From the NCBI RefSeq assembly GCF_900079775.1, contig NZ_LT556049.1, positions 213,823 through 277,822 of the forward strand: a DNA stretch of 64,000 nucleotides, given 5' to 3'. Shown here piece by piece: positions 56,289 to 64,000 of the stretch. The notes under the pieces were generated by a model that worked only from the letters and a program-made list of their open reading frames with translations, searched no databases and was not told where the DNA came from. The DNA comes from Leyella lascolaii. Lineage in GTDB: Bacteria > Bacteroidota > Bacteroidia > Bacteroidales > Bacteroidaceae. Each line of letters starts with the position of its first letter. The stretch's first letter is position 1. Both the position numbers and the translations under genes were made by a program.

Positions 56289-58700
56289 TCAGAAATCCTT
56301 ACCCTCGAACATTGCTCCCGACGACACCTTTCCGCCCTGCATCTTTCCTCCCGAGGCGTTGAAGAAATAGCTGACGGACAGCATTATGTTGGGATACTTG
56401 GGTCGGACGTAGGTTGAGGACATGAGTGTGGCGGTGGAGCGGCGGTTGTCGTAGCGTGCGGTGCGGAACACGTCGTGCGCCACGAGCGACACTGCCAGGC
56501 GGTCGCGCATGAGCTGGCGGCGCACGGCAAGGTCGAAGTAGCAGTAAGCTTTCTCCCGTCCCTGTGTGAGAACCGTGGGTCCCACGAAGTTGGCATCGAA
56601 CTGCATACGAGTGGACCGTCCCAGACTGAAGTTGTTCATCATCGAGAGCGAGTAGCTCGTGTTGGCTGCGTCGGCGCATCCCTCGTAGCGGCTTGTGAAC
56701 TCATAGCGGAACAGGCTGCCGTTGAGCGTCATGTCCCAGCAGCGCAGCAGGCGCAGGTGAGAGTTGAGCTCGAGTCCGAATGTGATGTCGTTGCCGGCGT
56801 TTATGAGCGAGTCGAGCGTCACTCCCGGCTCGTATGGCACCCTCACCTTGTCCATCACCCCGCGTCTCGAGCGGCAGAAAGCGGTGAGCGACACACTGTT
56901 CTCCTGCGCGAACGACTTGCGGTAGCCCACTTCCACGGTGTGTATATATTCCGGTCTGATGTCCGGGTTGCCTATCTGTTTGGTGTAGTAATCCTCATAC
57001 GTGATGTACGGTTCGAGCTGCCATATGCCCGGACGGTTTGTCCGGTAGGAGTAGCCGAGGGTGAAGACGTTGCCCCGTCCGGCGTCGTAGGACACGTGAG
57101 CCGACGGGAACAGCTCCAGCCTTCTGATGTATCTGTCGGCACCGGCTACTGATATTGTCAGTTCGTCGATGGTATGGTCGGCACGCAATCCGGCGTCGAA
57201 CTCCACCTTTCCCATTCTGTCTGTGAGCATGGCATAGAGCGAATGAATCTGCCTGCGGTAGAAGAACGGCGCATGGAGGTTGTCCTGCCACACGAAGTCT
57301 TTCATCTTCCTGTCCCAGTATTTTATGTTGTACTCGCCGTGTTCGCTGTATGATGTGTACTGATAACCCGCCTCTATGCGTCCCGAGGGACGGTAGTTCA
57401 CGAGCAGTGACGCCACCCCGTCGAAGTCCCAGTGGTGCTCCTTCTCATATCCGCGCGTGCCCTCATACCTCGCTCCTGACCCGTCGAACATGTTGCTTTC
57501 GGTATATTCCAGCGCATACCAGTCGTGCCTCAGCCGTCCGCTTACGGATATGCGGTCGCCCCGCCCGTTGAGGTTAAGCACATAGTCTGCCGAGAGCTGC
57601 GCGAGCCTTTTCTCGTTTGAGTAGCGGTCATGACTGTCATACAGTCCGTCGTTCATCACCTCGTCACCCTTGACGCGGTGCTCGTAATAGCTCATGTCGC
57701 CGCCCCTCCTGTTGTCGGTCATGCCTCCCTGCAGCTCCGCCTGCAGGTGGTGGGCTCCGGAGTCATACTCCCATCCGGCTCGTCCGATGTACGATATCTT
57801 GTCGCTGTGGCGCGTTCCGTCAGCGTCGGAGGTGGTGGTGAAGTCGTCTACGACGGTTGTCTTTTTCTGCCTGAAGTCGCTCTTGCCCCTTATGTCAGAC
57901 GCCGCCATGCCCACATACCACCTGCTTGCCCCTCCGCGCCAGCCTATGGTGGCGTCGGTGTTCCACGTGCCTATGGTGCTTCCCGACAGGTGCGCCGCTC
58001 CGCTTATGCCGTTGTCAGCGTGGCGTCGTGTGGTTATGTTGATTATTCCCACGTCACCCTCGGTCTTATATCGTGCCGAGGGCGTTGTCATTATCTCAAT
58101 GGCGTCGATGTCGGCGGCGGCTATCTGCTCCAGAGCCTGCGTTCCCTCGAGCATCGACGGCTTGCCGTTCACGTAGACGAGAAAGCCCGTGCTTCCCCGG
58201 AACGACACGTTGCCGTCGGCGTCCACACGCACCGATGGTGTTGACTTGAGCACATCCGCTGCGGTGCCACCCGACGCCGAGAGCACCGACGAGGCGTCTA
58301 TCCTGCGCCTGTCGAGCCTGTACACCACCTTACTACGGTCGCGCGTGACCACCACTTCCTCCAGACTGCTCTCCTCCATCTCCATGCGTATGGTTCCAAG
58401 GTCAGCCGTCCTGCCCCTCCTTATGTCCAGCGTGTCGCTACGGTATGTGCGGTAGCCGAGGAGCATTATGGTGACGATGAACCGCCCTTCGCGCGCGGTG
58501 TGAATCTCGAGGCGTCCGTCCTCCACCTCAGCCGAGGCGATGGTGTTGTTGTTAGTGTCGGTAAGTGTCACGCCGGCATATTCCACCGGCTTGCCCGTCG
58601 AGGCGTCCACCACACTGCCTTTCACTGCCGGTGCGGTGCTCTGCGCGCATACTGCGGCTGACATGACAGACATGATGAGTATTATGAAAAAGCGTGTCAT
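56289..58700 (-). CDS. Outer-membrane beta-barrel protein, TonB-receptor-like
   Basis: An 803-residue protein. Signal peptide (likely cut before QSTA), a carboxypeptidase-D-like domain at residues about 25-105 (KGSVVDASTGKPVEYAGVTL), a plug-like region with EEVVVTRDRSKVVYRLDRR and GFLVYVNGKPSML...DIDAIEIMTTPSARY, then a large C-terminal barrel ending in MLSVSYFFNASGGK. It matches the OMP_b-brl_3 family and may import a large ligand or metal complex. A minus-strand -7 box TACCTTTG (58833-58826) lies about 130 bp before its start. Confidence 0.85.
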   Translation of the reverse strand: MTRFFIILIMSVMSAAVCAQSTAPAVKGSVVDASTGKPVEYAGVTLTDTNNNTIASAEVEDGRLEIHTAREGRFIVTIMLLGYRTYRSDTLDIRRGRTADLGTIRMEMEESSLEEVVVTRDRSKVVYRLDRRRIDASSVLSASGGTAADVLKSTPSVRVDADGNVSFRGSTGFLVYVNGKPSMLEGTQALEQIAAADIDAIEIMTTPSARYKTEGDVGIINITTRRHADNGISGAAHLSGSTIGTWNTDATIGWRGGASRWYVGMAASDIRGKSDFRQKKTTVVDDFTTTSDADGTRHSDKISYIGRAGWEYDSGAHHLQAELQGGMTDNRRGGDMSYYEHRVKGDEVMNDGLYDSHDRYSNEKRLAQLSADYVLNLNGRGDRISVSGRLRHDWYALEYTESNMFDGSGARYEGTRGYEKEHHWDFDGVASLLVNYRPSGRIEAGYQYTSYSEHGEYNIKYWDRKMKDFVWQDNLHAPFFYRRQIHSLYAMLTDRMGKVEFDAGLRADHTIDELTISVAGADRYIRRLELFPSAHVSYDAGRGNVFTLGYSYRTNRPGIWQLEPYITYEDYYTKQIGNPDIRPEYIHTVEVGYRKSFAQENSVSLTAFCRSRRGVMDKVRVPYEPGVTLDSLINAGNDITFGLELNSHLRLLRCWDMTLNGSLFRYEFTSRYEGCADAANTSYSLSMMNNFSLGRSTRMQFDANFVGPTVLTQGREKAYCYFDLAVRRQLMRDRLAVSLVAHDVFRTARYDNRRSTATLMSSTYVRPKYPNIMLSVSYFFNASGGKMQGGKVSSGAMFEGKDF

Positions 58701-59219
58701 AAACGATAAATGTCATTTCTCTGATTGCAGGACGGAAGGGTGCGCACCGTCCTGACGGTGTAAGTTAATAATAAAGATACGGTTCCGACGGCACCGATGC
58801 TGCCGAGCCACCGCCCGGCTTTTTGCAAAGGTACAAAGAAAAAACCATATCCCGCGACGTTTATACCAATGAATGGACACATAAACCGGATAAACTTTAT
58901 AATATTGACTGCCCGCTTCCATATGTCCGTAACCCCATTTAACGATAATCATACATCACAACTCTGATGACGGATTTCGCCTGACTGTCAGCCGTCCATA
59001 CATTTTCCATACTCCCGTTTATTCCCGTTCTCCTCTTTATCCGTACGCAATCCGCCGCATACTTGGCGAAGCCTGAAAAACCATTTGCCTGACAACGGTA
59101 TGAGATACAGTCAATATATGACCTCCTGTTACGGTAGAATAATGTTTAAAAAACAGTCTCCCATAAGAGGAAACCGCCACTTTATATTAATTTTGAAGAA
59201 ATAAATAAGACACAGACTT
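58701..59219. promoter_or_regulatory. Divergent promoter region
   Basis: Minus-strand box TACCTTTG at 58833-58826 serves the outer-membrane protein. Plus-strand box TAATTTTG at 59188-59195 lies 25 bp before the VOC gene. The rest has no gene or clear repeat. Confidence 0.5.
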
Positions 59220-59606
59220 ATGAAGATAGACCATCTGGCAATATGGGCGGACGACATTGAATCGCTCAGAGAATTCTACACAAAGTACTTCGGCTTCGTA
59301 TCAGGGGAAAAATACCATAACCCGCGCAAGAACTTCTCGTCCTACTTCCTGTCTGCCGAAGAGGGCGGAGCAAGAATAGAACTGATGAACATTCCAGCCA
59401 TGGCAGACAGGCACGAAGGCGCGGACATGATAGGACTCGCCCATTTTGCAATATCAGTAGGAAGCAAAGAGAATGTGGACACGCTCACGGAGACGCTGAG
59501 AAAGGACGGATACACCGTTCTTGGCGAACCGAGGACGACCGGAGACGGATGCTATGAGAGTGCCGTCGCCGACCCTGAGGGAAACCGCGTGGAGATAACA
59601 GAATGA
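59220..59606 (+). CDS. VOC superfamily protein (glyoxalase-like)
   Basis: A 128-residue metal-dependent fold of the vicinal-oxygen-chelate type. The N-terminal metal ligand is in MKIDHLAIWADD, followed by a Glu in RIELMN, a His in LAHFAISV, and the terminal Glu in NRVEITE. All four ligand positions look present. Members include glyoxalase I, antibiotic-resistance proteins and epimerases; the function is not determinable. A single-gene unit. Confidence 0.8.
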   Translation: MKIDHLAIWADDIESLREFYTKYFGFVSGEKYHNPRKNFSSYFLSAEEGGARIELMNIPAMADRHEGADMIGLAHFAISVGSKENVDTLTETLRKDGYTVLGEPRTTGDGCYESAVADPEGNRVEITE

Positions 59607-59820
59607 TGGCGGAGCATGGAAAACATATGACGTAATGCCTTGGTCATCATTGTTGTCACGACAATGCGGTAATCTCGTTTTTTATTGATATATTTGCACG
59701 GAGACTTCCATACTGTCGTTACTCCATTGGCTGTGGCTATTCGCACAGACAATGATGCGAGACTGCGGCGATGTGGAAAGTATGCATTTTATTAACGGCA
59801 AATATGTTATTTCTATTATT

Positions 59821-60714
59821 ATGCAACAGCGTAAGGAGATTTCAATATTGCTTCCGGTATACAACCGCGTGTGCGTCGGTATGGTGGCGCGGCTGAAGGA
59901 ACTGTGCGACGACGTGGAAGGGCTGCGCTACGAGATAATAGCAGCCGACGACGGGTCGGACGACAGGGATGCCGTGGCAAAGAACAAGGCGATATGCAGG
60001 ATGGAGGGATGCAGGTATGTGGTGCGCGACACCAACTCGGGGGCGGCAGCCACACGCAACTTCCTTACAGGCATAAGCAGGTACAGATGGCTCCTTTTCG
60101 TCGATTGCGACATGTCGGTGCCCGACGACTGGTTCATACACCGCTATCTGGAGGCTCCCGAGGCGGGCGTGGTGAGCGGAGGAATGCGCACGGGCGGCAG
60201 GGCGGCAGACGCGCGCCGCAGCCTCAGATGCGCCTACGAGCGGAGGGCGCAGGAAAGGCACACCGCCGCTGAAAGGCGCAGACACCCCTATCAGGCGTTC
60301 CGTTCGGTGAACTTCATGGCTGAGCGGAGCGTGATGGAAAGCTGCCCTTTCGACGAGCGCATGAGGCGGTATGAGGACGTGATGTTCGGACGGCGGCTGG
60401 AGGAGAACGGCGTGACGGTGTGCCACATAGACAACCCCGTGGTGATGGACGACTTTGAGAGCAACACCCGCTTTGTGGAGAAGACGGAGAAGGACATGCT
60501 TACGCTGCGCGAATTCTACAGCGACATGAAGGGCTACTCGCGCATGATTGACATAACAGAGGCGTTGAGCCGCCGCCACATGCTGTGGGCGGTGAAGTCG
60601 TGGCACAACGTGTTCGGGCAGGCTGAGCGCAGGCTGCTCACCGGAAAGAAGGCTCACCTGAGGATTTATGATGCCTACAAGCTGGGCTTTTTCGCCACAT
60701 GCGGGGCTGGGTGA
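59821..60714 (+). CDS. Glycosyltransferase family 2 protein
   Basis: A 297-residue GT2 protein beginning MQQRKEISILLPVYNRV. The GT-A motifs are ADDGSDDRDAV, NSGAAATRNFLTGISRYRWLLFVDCDMSVPDDW (DCD as the DxD motif) and FRSVNFMAERSVME. The frame opens at 59752; the ATG at 59821 is preferred because it begins the conserved fold, and a -7 box TATATTTG at 59689-59696 lies upstream. It probably adds a sugar to a surface glycan; donor and acceptor are unknown. Confidence 0.8.
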   Translation: MQQRKEISILLPVYNRVCVGMVARLKELCDDVEGLRYEIIAADDGSDDRDAVAKNKAICRMEGCRYVVRDTNSGAAATRNFLTGISRYRWLLFVDCDMSVPDDWFIHRYLEAPEAGVVSGGMRTGGRAADARRSLRCAYERRAQERHTAAERRRHPYQAFRSVNFMAERSVMESCPFDERMRRYEDVMFGRRLEENGVTVCHIDNPVVMDDFESNTRFVEKTEKDMLTLREFYSDMKGYSRMIDITEALSRRHMLWAVKSWHNVFGQAERRLLTGKKAHLRIYDAYKLGFFATCGAG

Positions 60715-60815
60715 GCGTCCGTGTGTGCGCCCTGCCACGGCTCCGCAGGCGGGTCAGTGTCAGATAATGAATGATTTACATCAAAAATCATACACTCTTT
60801 TATTGCCTTAATTGC

Positions 60816-60823
60816 TATATTTG
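60816..60823 (+). promoter_or_regulatory. Rhamnose operon -7 box (TATATTTG)
   Basis: A match to TAnnTTTG 35 bp before rhaB. A TTG at 60803 is closer than the usual -33 element. Confidence 0.6.
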
Positions 60824-60858
60824 CTCGTACAATTCATGAATCTAAGCAATATAACCGG

Positions 60859-62319
60859 ATGAGCGATAAAAGACAATGCTTCTTTGCGGCAGACCTTGGA
60901 GCGACGAGCGGACGCACCGTCTTAGGGTGGTTCGGACCGTCGGGACTGGAGCTTGAGGAGGTGAGCCGATTTCCAAACCATCTCATATGCAGCGGCGGGA
61001 GGTTCTATTGGGACATCTACGAACTGTTCCGAAACGTGCTGGAGGGACTTAAAAAGGCTGCCGGACGCGACGGCTGCGAGATATGTTCGATAGGTGTCGA
61101 CACATGGGGAGTGGACTTTGTGTGTGTGGGCGGAGACGGAGCTTTCATGCGACTGCCGCGTGCCTACCGCGACCCTTTCACTTCGGGAGCGGCTGAGAGG
61201 TTCTTCTCTGTGGTGCCGCGCGACGAGGTGTACCGCCGCACAGGCATACAGGTGATGGACTTCAACACCCTCTTCCAGCTTCACGCCATGCGCCTTTCGT
61301 CAGACAGCGCGCTTGCCGCCGCGCACAGACTGCTGTTCATGCCTGACGCCATAACCTACATGCTCACGGGCGAGATGGTGACCGAATACACCATCGCGTC
61401 GACCTCCCAGCTCCTCGACGCATCCACACGGCGTTTCGACAGACAGTTGCTTGAGGCGGTGGGACTGACGGAGGAGAGTTTCGGACGTTTTGTCTTTCCG
61501 GGACAGAAGGTGGGAACACTGACGCCGGAGGTGCAGAGGCTGACAGGACTCGGACCCGTTCCGGTGATCGCCGTGGCTGGTCACGACACGGCTTCCGCCG
61601 TCGCTGCGGTGCCGGCATCGGGCAGTGACTTTGCCTATCTCAGCAGCGGCACATGGTCGCTCATGGGAATAGAGACCGCAGCTCCGGTCATGACAGACGC
61701 CGCACGTGAGCTTAACTTCACCAACGAGGGTGGAGTCTGCGGCACCATCCGGCTGCTTAAGAACATCTGCGGCATGTGGATTCTGGAGCGTTGCCGCGCT
61801 GTCTGGGGTGCAGTGCCCTACGATGTGCTTACCGGCGAGGCACTCGCAGCCGAGCCGTTCCGCAGCATTATCAATCCCGACGACGCTTCCTTCGCCAATC
61901 CGCCGGACATGATTGAGGCGATACAGACATTCTGCCGCCGTCACAGCCAGCCTGTGCCCGACACTCGGGGACGCCTTGTGCGCTGCATATTCGAGAGTCT
62001 TGCCCTGCGCTACCGTCATGTGTTCGACAGCCTGCGCACATTGTCGGGACGTCAGCTCAGCGTGCTTCACGTCATCGGAGGCGGCAGCTGCAACGCCCTT
62101 CTCAACCAGTGGACCGCCAATGCGACGGGTGTCACGGTGGTGGCGGGTCCCGCTGAAGCCACCGCCATAGGCAACATCATGATGCAGGCGGTAGCGGCAG
62201 GACATGCCGCCGGTATGGAGGACATGCGCAGGATGGTGCGTTCGGCGGTGAGACCGGACACATATGTGCCGACAGACACGGGCGTGTGGGAGGATGCCCT
62301 GCGGCGCGCGCCATTCTGA
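60859..62319 (+). CDS. rhaB: Rhamnulokinase
   Basis: A 486-residue FGGY-family kinase that phosphorylates L-rhamnulose to rhamnulose-1-phosphate. Visible are the N-terminal ATP loop AADLGATSGRTVLG, the substrate loop SIGVDTWGVDFV, HDTASAVAAVP and the late IGGGSCNALLNQWTA with the family signature. Identity is supported by rhaA and rhaT directly downstream. First gene of the rhamnose operon; the regulator and rhaD aldolase lie outside the window. Confidence 0.9.
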   Translation: MSDKRQCFFAADLGATSGRTVLGWFGPSGLELEEVSRFPNHLICSGGRFYWDIYELFRNVLEGLKKAAGRDGCEICSIGVDTWGVDFVCVGGDGAFMRLPRAYRDPFTSGAAERFFSVVPRDEVYRRTGIQVMDFNTLFQLHAMRLSSDSALAAAHRLLFMPDAITYMLTGEMVTEYTIASTSQLLDASTRRFDRQLLEAVGLTEESFGRFVFPGQKVGTLTPEVQRLTGLGPVPVIAVAGHDTASAVAAVPASGSDFAYLSSGTWSLMGIETAAPVMTDAARELNFTNEGGVCGTIRLLKNICGMWILERCRAVWGAVPYDVLTGEALAAEPFRSIINPDDASFANPPDMIEAIQTFCRRHSQPVPDTRGRLVRCIFESLALRYRHVFDSLRTLSGRQLSVLHVIGGGSCNALLNQWTANATGVTVVAGPAEATAIGNIMMQAVAAGHAAGMEDMRRMVRSAVRPDTYVPTDTGVWEDALRRAPF

Positions 62320-62428
62320 CGGCGGCGTAAAGGCGGTATGCATACGTTTATGCGTAATGCTCGGCAGCACTTTATCATATACATATTTATAATGTATCAC
62401 ATAACCATATAATAAAAAAACCTTTATT

Positions 62429-63682
62429 ATGAAAGAACAACTGATTGACAATGCCTACAGCATAGCAAAGGAACGCTATGCATCCATAGGCGTGGATACG
62501 GACAAGGCGATGGACATCCTTCAGAATATCTCTCTGTCGATGCACTGCTGGCAGGCTGACGACGTGACCGGATTCGAGTCGGCAGGCGCGCTTACGGGCG
62601 GCATACAGACCACGGGCAACTATCCCGGCAAGGCGCGCAACATGGAGGAAGTGCGCACGGACATACTGAAGGCGATGTCGTTCATACCCGGCAGACACCG
62701 TCTCAGCCTGCACGAGATATACGGTGACTTCGGCGGACGGTTCGTCGACCGCAACGAGGTTGAGCCGTCACACTTCGAGAGTTGGATGCAGTGGGCTGCG
62801 GAGAACGGCATAAAGCTCGACTTCAACTCCACGTCGTTCTCACATCCCAAGAGCGGAAACCTCACGCTTGCAAGCCCCGACAAGGGCATACGCGACTTCT
62901 GGGTGGAGCACACCTCACGCTGCCGCGCCATAGCGGAGGAGATGGGACGAAGGCAGGACGACCCTTGCATAATGAACCTCTGGATACACGACGGCAGCAA
63001 GGACATAACCGTCAACCGCATGATGTACCGCGAACTGCTCAAGGATTCGCTCGACCGCATATTCTCGAAGGAATATGCCAACATGAAGGACAGCATCGAG
63101 TCGAAGGTCTTCGGCATAGGACTGGAGAGCTACACCGTCGGTTCCAACGATTTCTACATAGGCTACGGGGTGAGCCGCCAGAAGCTCGTCACGCTCGACA
63201 CCGGACACTTCCACCCCACCGAAAGCGTTGCCGACAAGCTCTCCTCACTGCTTCTCTTCGTGCCGGAGGTGCTCCTGCACGTAAGCAGACCTGTGAGGTG
63301 GGACAGCGACCACGTGACAATAATGAACGACGAGACGCTCGACCTGTGCAAGGAGATAGTGCGTTGCGGAGCTCTCGGACGTGTTCACATAGGGCTCGAC
63401 TACTTCGACGCCTCCATCAACCGCATCGGGGCATACGTCATCGGCAGCCGCGCCACACAGAAATGTCTGCTCCAGGCTCTGCTCGAACCGCTGCCCGCGC
63501 TGCGCCGCTATGAGGCTGAGGACAAGGGCTTCGAGCGTCTCGCGCTGCTTGAGGAGGCGAAGTCGATGCCGTGGAACGCCGTGTGGGACATGTTCTGCAT
63601 GCGCAACGGCGTGCCCGTGGGCGAGGAGTTCATAGCCGGAGTGGAGGAATATGAGACTGAAGTGACATCAAAACGTTGTTGA
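62429..63682 (+). CDS. rhaA: L-rhamnose isomerase
   Basis: A 417-residue TIM-barrel enzyme that converts L-rhamnose to L-rhamnulose, the step before rhaB. Recognisable are CWQADDVTGFE, GDFGGRFVDRNEVEPSHFESW, LDFNSTSFSHPKS, the metal-binding region NLWIHDGSKD, and VTLDTGHFHPTE with its metal ligands. The start at 62429 follows A-rich sequence. It is 110 bp after rhaB, in the same direction. Confidence 0.95.
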   Translation: MKEQLIDNAYSIAKERYASIGVDTDKAMDILQNISLSMHCWQADDVTGFESAGALTGGIQTTGNYPGKARNMEEVRTDILKAMSFIPGRHRLSLHEIYGDFGGRFVDRNEVEPSHFESWMQWAAENGIKLDFNSTSFSHPKSGNLTLASPDKGIRDFWVEHTSRCRAIAEEMGRRQDDPCIMNLWIHDGSKDITVNRMMYRELLKDSLDRIFSKEYANMKDSIESKVFGIGLESYTVGSNDFYIGYGVSRQKLVTLDTGHFHPTESVADKLSSLLLFVPEVLLHVSRPVRWDSDHVTIMNDETLDLCKEIVRCGALGRVHIGLDYFDASINRIGAYVIGSRATQKCLLQALLEPLPALRRYEAEDKGFERLALLEEAKSMPWNAVWDMFCMRNGVPVGEEFIAGVEEYETEVTSKRC

Positions 63683-63699
63683 ATACACCGTTCGCAGCT

Positions 63700-64000
63700 A
63701 TGGACATCATACTCGGATTACTCATAATAGCGGTGGGCAGCTTCGGCCAGAGCAGCTCATATGTGCCAATAAACAAGGTAAGGGAATGGTCGTGGGAGAG
63801 TTTCTGGCTCGTCCAGGGCATCTTCGCGTGGCTCGTGTTTCCGCTGCTCGGCGCGCTGCTCGCGGTTCCCGAAGGGGGCAGCCTGTGGCAGTTGTGGGGC
63901 TCGGGCGGGGCGTTGCTGTCTGTTGTCTACGGCGTGCTGTGGGGTGTGGGCGGACTGACGTTCGGTCTGTCCATGCGCTATCTCGGTGTAGCTCTGGGTC
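63700..64000 (+). CDS. rhaT: L-rhamnose/H+ symporter, 5' part only
   Basis: A partial gene cut by the window end; 100 codons are visible. It begins MDIILGLLIIAVGSFGQSSSY, then VPINKVREWSWESFWLVQG, with GGLTFGLSMRYLGVALG at the edge. This matches the RhaT family of rhamnose-proton symporters, which have about ten membrane helices. Starts 17 bp after rhaA, so it belongs to the operon. Confidence 0.9.
   Translation, partial: MDIILGLLIIAVGSFGQSSSYVPINKVREWSWESFWLVQGIFAWLVFPLLGALLAVPEGGSLWQLWGSGGALLSVVYGVLWGVGGLTFGLSMRYLGVALG

Overview
The window looks like a chromosome segment of a GC-rich member of the Bacteroidales, most likely Prevotella or a close relative. The evidence is SusC/SusD outer-membrane proteins, surface lipoproteins with acidic residues after the lipid cysteine, a PorZ-like type IX secretion (T9SS) protein, secreted proteins ending in a Prevotella-type 'LPKGIY(V/I)V.G+K' tail, and repeated matches to the Bacteroidetes -7 promoter element TAnnTTTG. 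No rRNA, tRNA, CRISPR array or intact transposase gene was found.

Layout. 0.2-3.4 kb: a membrane glycosyltransferase, an orphan siderophore/cobalamin-type ABC ATPase and a nitroreductase. 4.2-5.1 kb: a short RteC-like protein and an M15 peptidase, a possible mobile-element remnant. 5.4-12.7 kb: secreted proteins including a GH127-type arabinofuranosidase. 12.9-22.7 kb: a DKNYY-repeat protein, a GH3-family/Ig-like/DUF3108 run, a metallophosphoesterase, a retropepsin-like protease and a sirtuin. 22.9-25.6 kb: three FKBP prolyl isomerases. 26.5-31.6 kb: an Lrp/AsnC regulator, a glutamine-amidotransferase/M19-dipeptidase fusion, a glutaminyl-cyclase-like M28 protein, a DUF4294 protein and a pyridoxamine kinase. 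32.6-34.1 kb: a succinate/acetate CoA-transferase. 35.0-42.7 kb: a four-gene polysaccharide utilisation locus (IPT/TIG lipoprotein, SusC, SusD, DUF4973 lipoprotein) without an enzyme of its own. 43.7-55.3 kb: a papain-like lipoprotein, a HAD phosphatase, leuS, a YitT-type membrane protein, an RdgB/HAM1 pyrophosphatase, PorZ and a glycosyltransferase pair. 56.3-60.7 kb: an outer-membrane beta-barrel protein, a VOC protein and a GT2 glycosyltransferase. 60.9 kb to the end: the rhamnose genes rhaB, rhaA and the start of rhaT.

The most unusual feature is between the genes. Most long intergenic gaps contain degenerate tandem repeats with a period of exactly 22 bp. The commonest unit is an imperfect palindrome (arms GCGGAAAA and TTTTCCGC). 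At least two arrays keep the 22-bp period with an unrelated, locus-specific sequence. Several arrays lie about 30-60 bp from a shared hairpin of about 54 nt. A second family (67- and 88-bp units) places a promoter-like TAnnTTTG box in every unit upstream of three genes, including leuS. A third family consists of palindromes around GACGCAAAA/TTTTGCGTC. In addition, a short inverted-repeat element sits in frame inside leuS.

Functionally the region combines surface glycan capture (the polysaccharide locus, GH127 enzyme, rhamnose catabolism), envelope glycan assembly, secretion and folding (PorZ, FKBPs, glutaminyl cyclase) and basic metabolism. Every signal-peptidase-I substrate in which I could place the cleavage site has Gln at the predicted +1 position, which fits the glutaminyl-cyclase-like gene in the same window.
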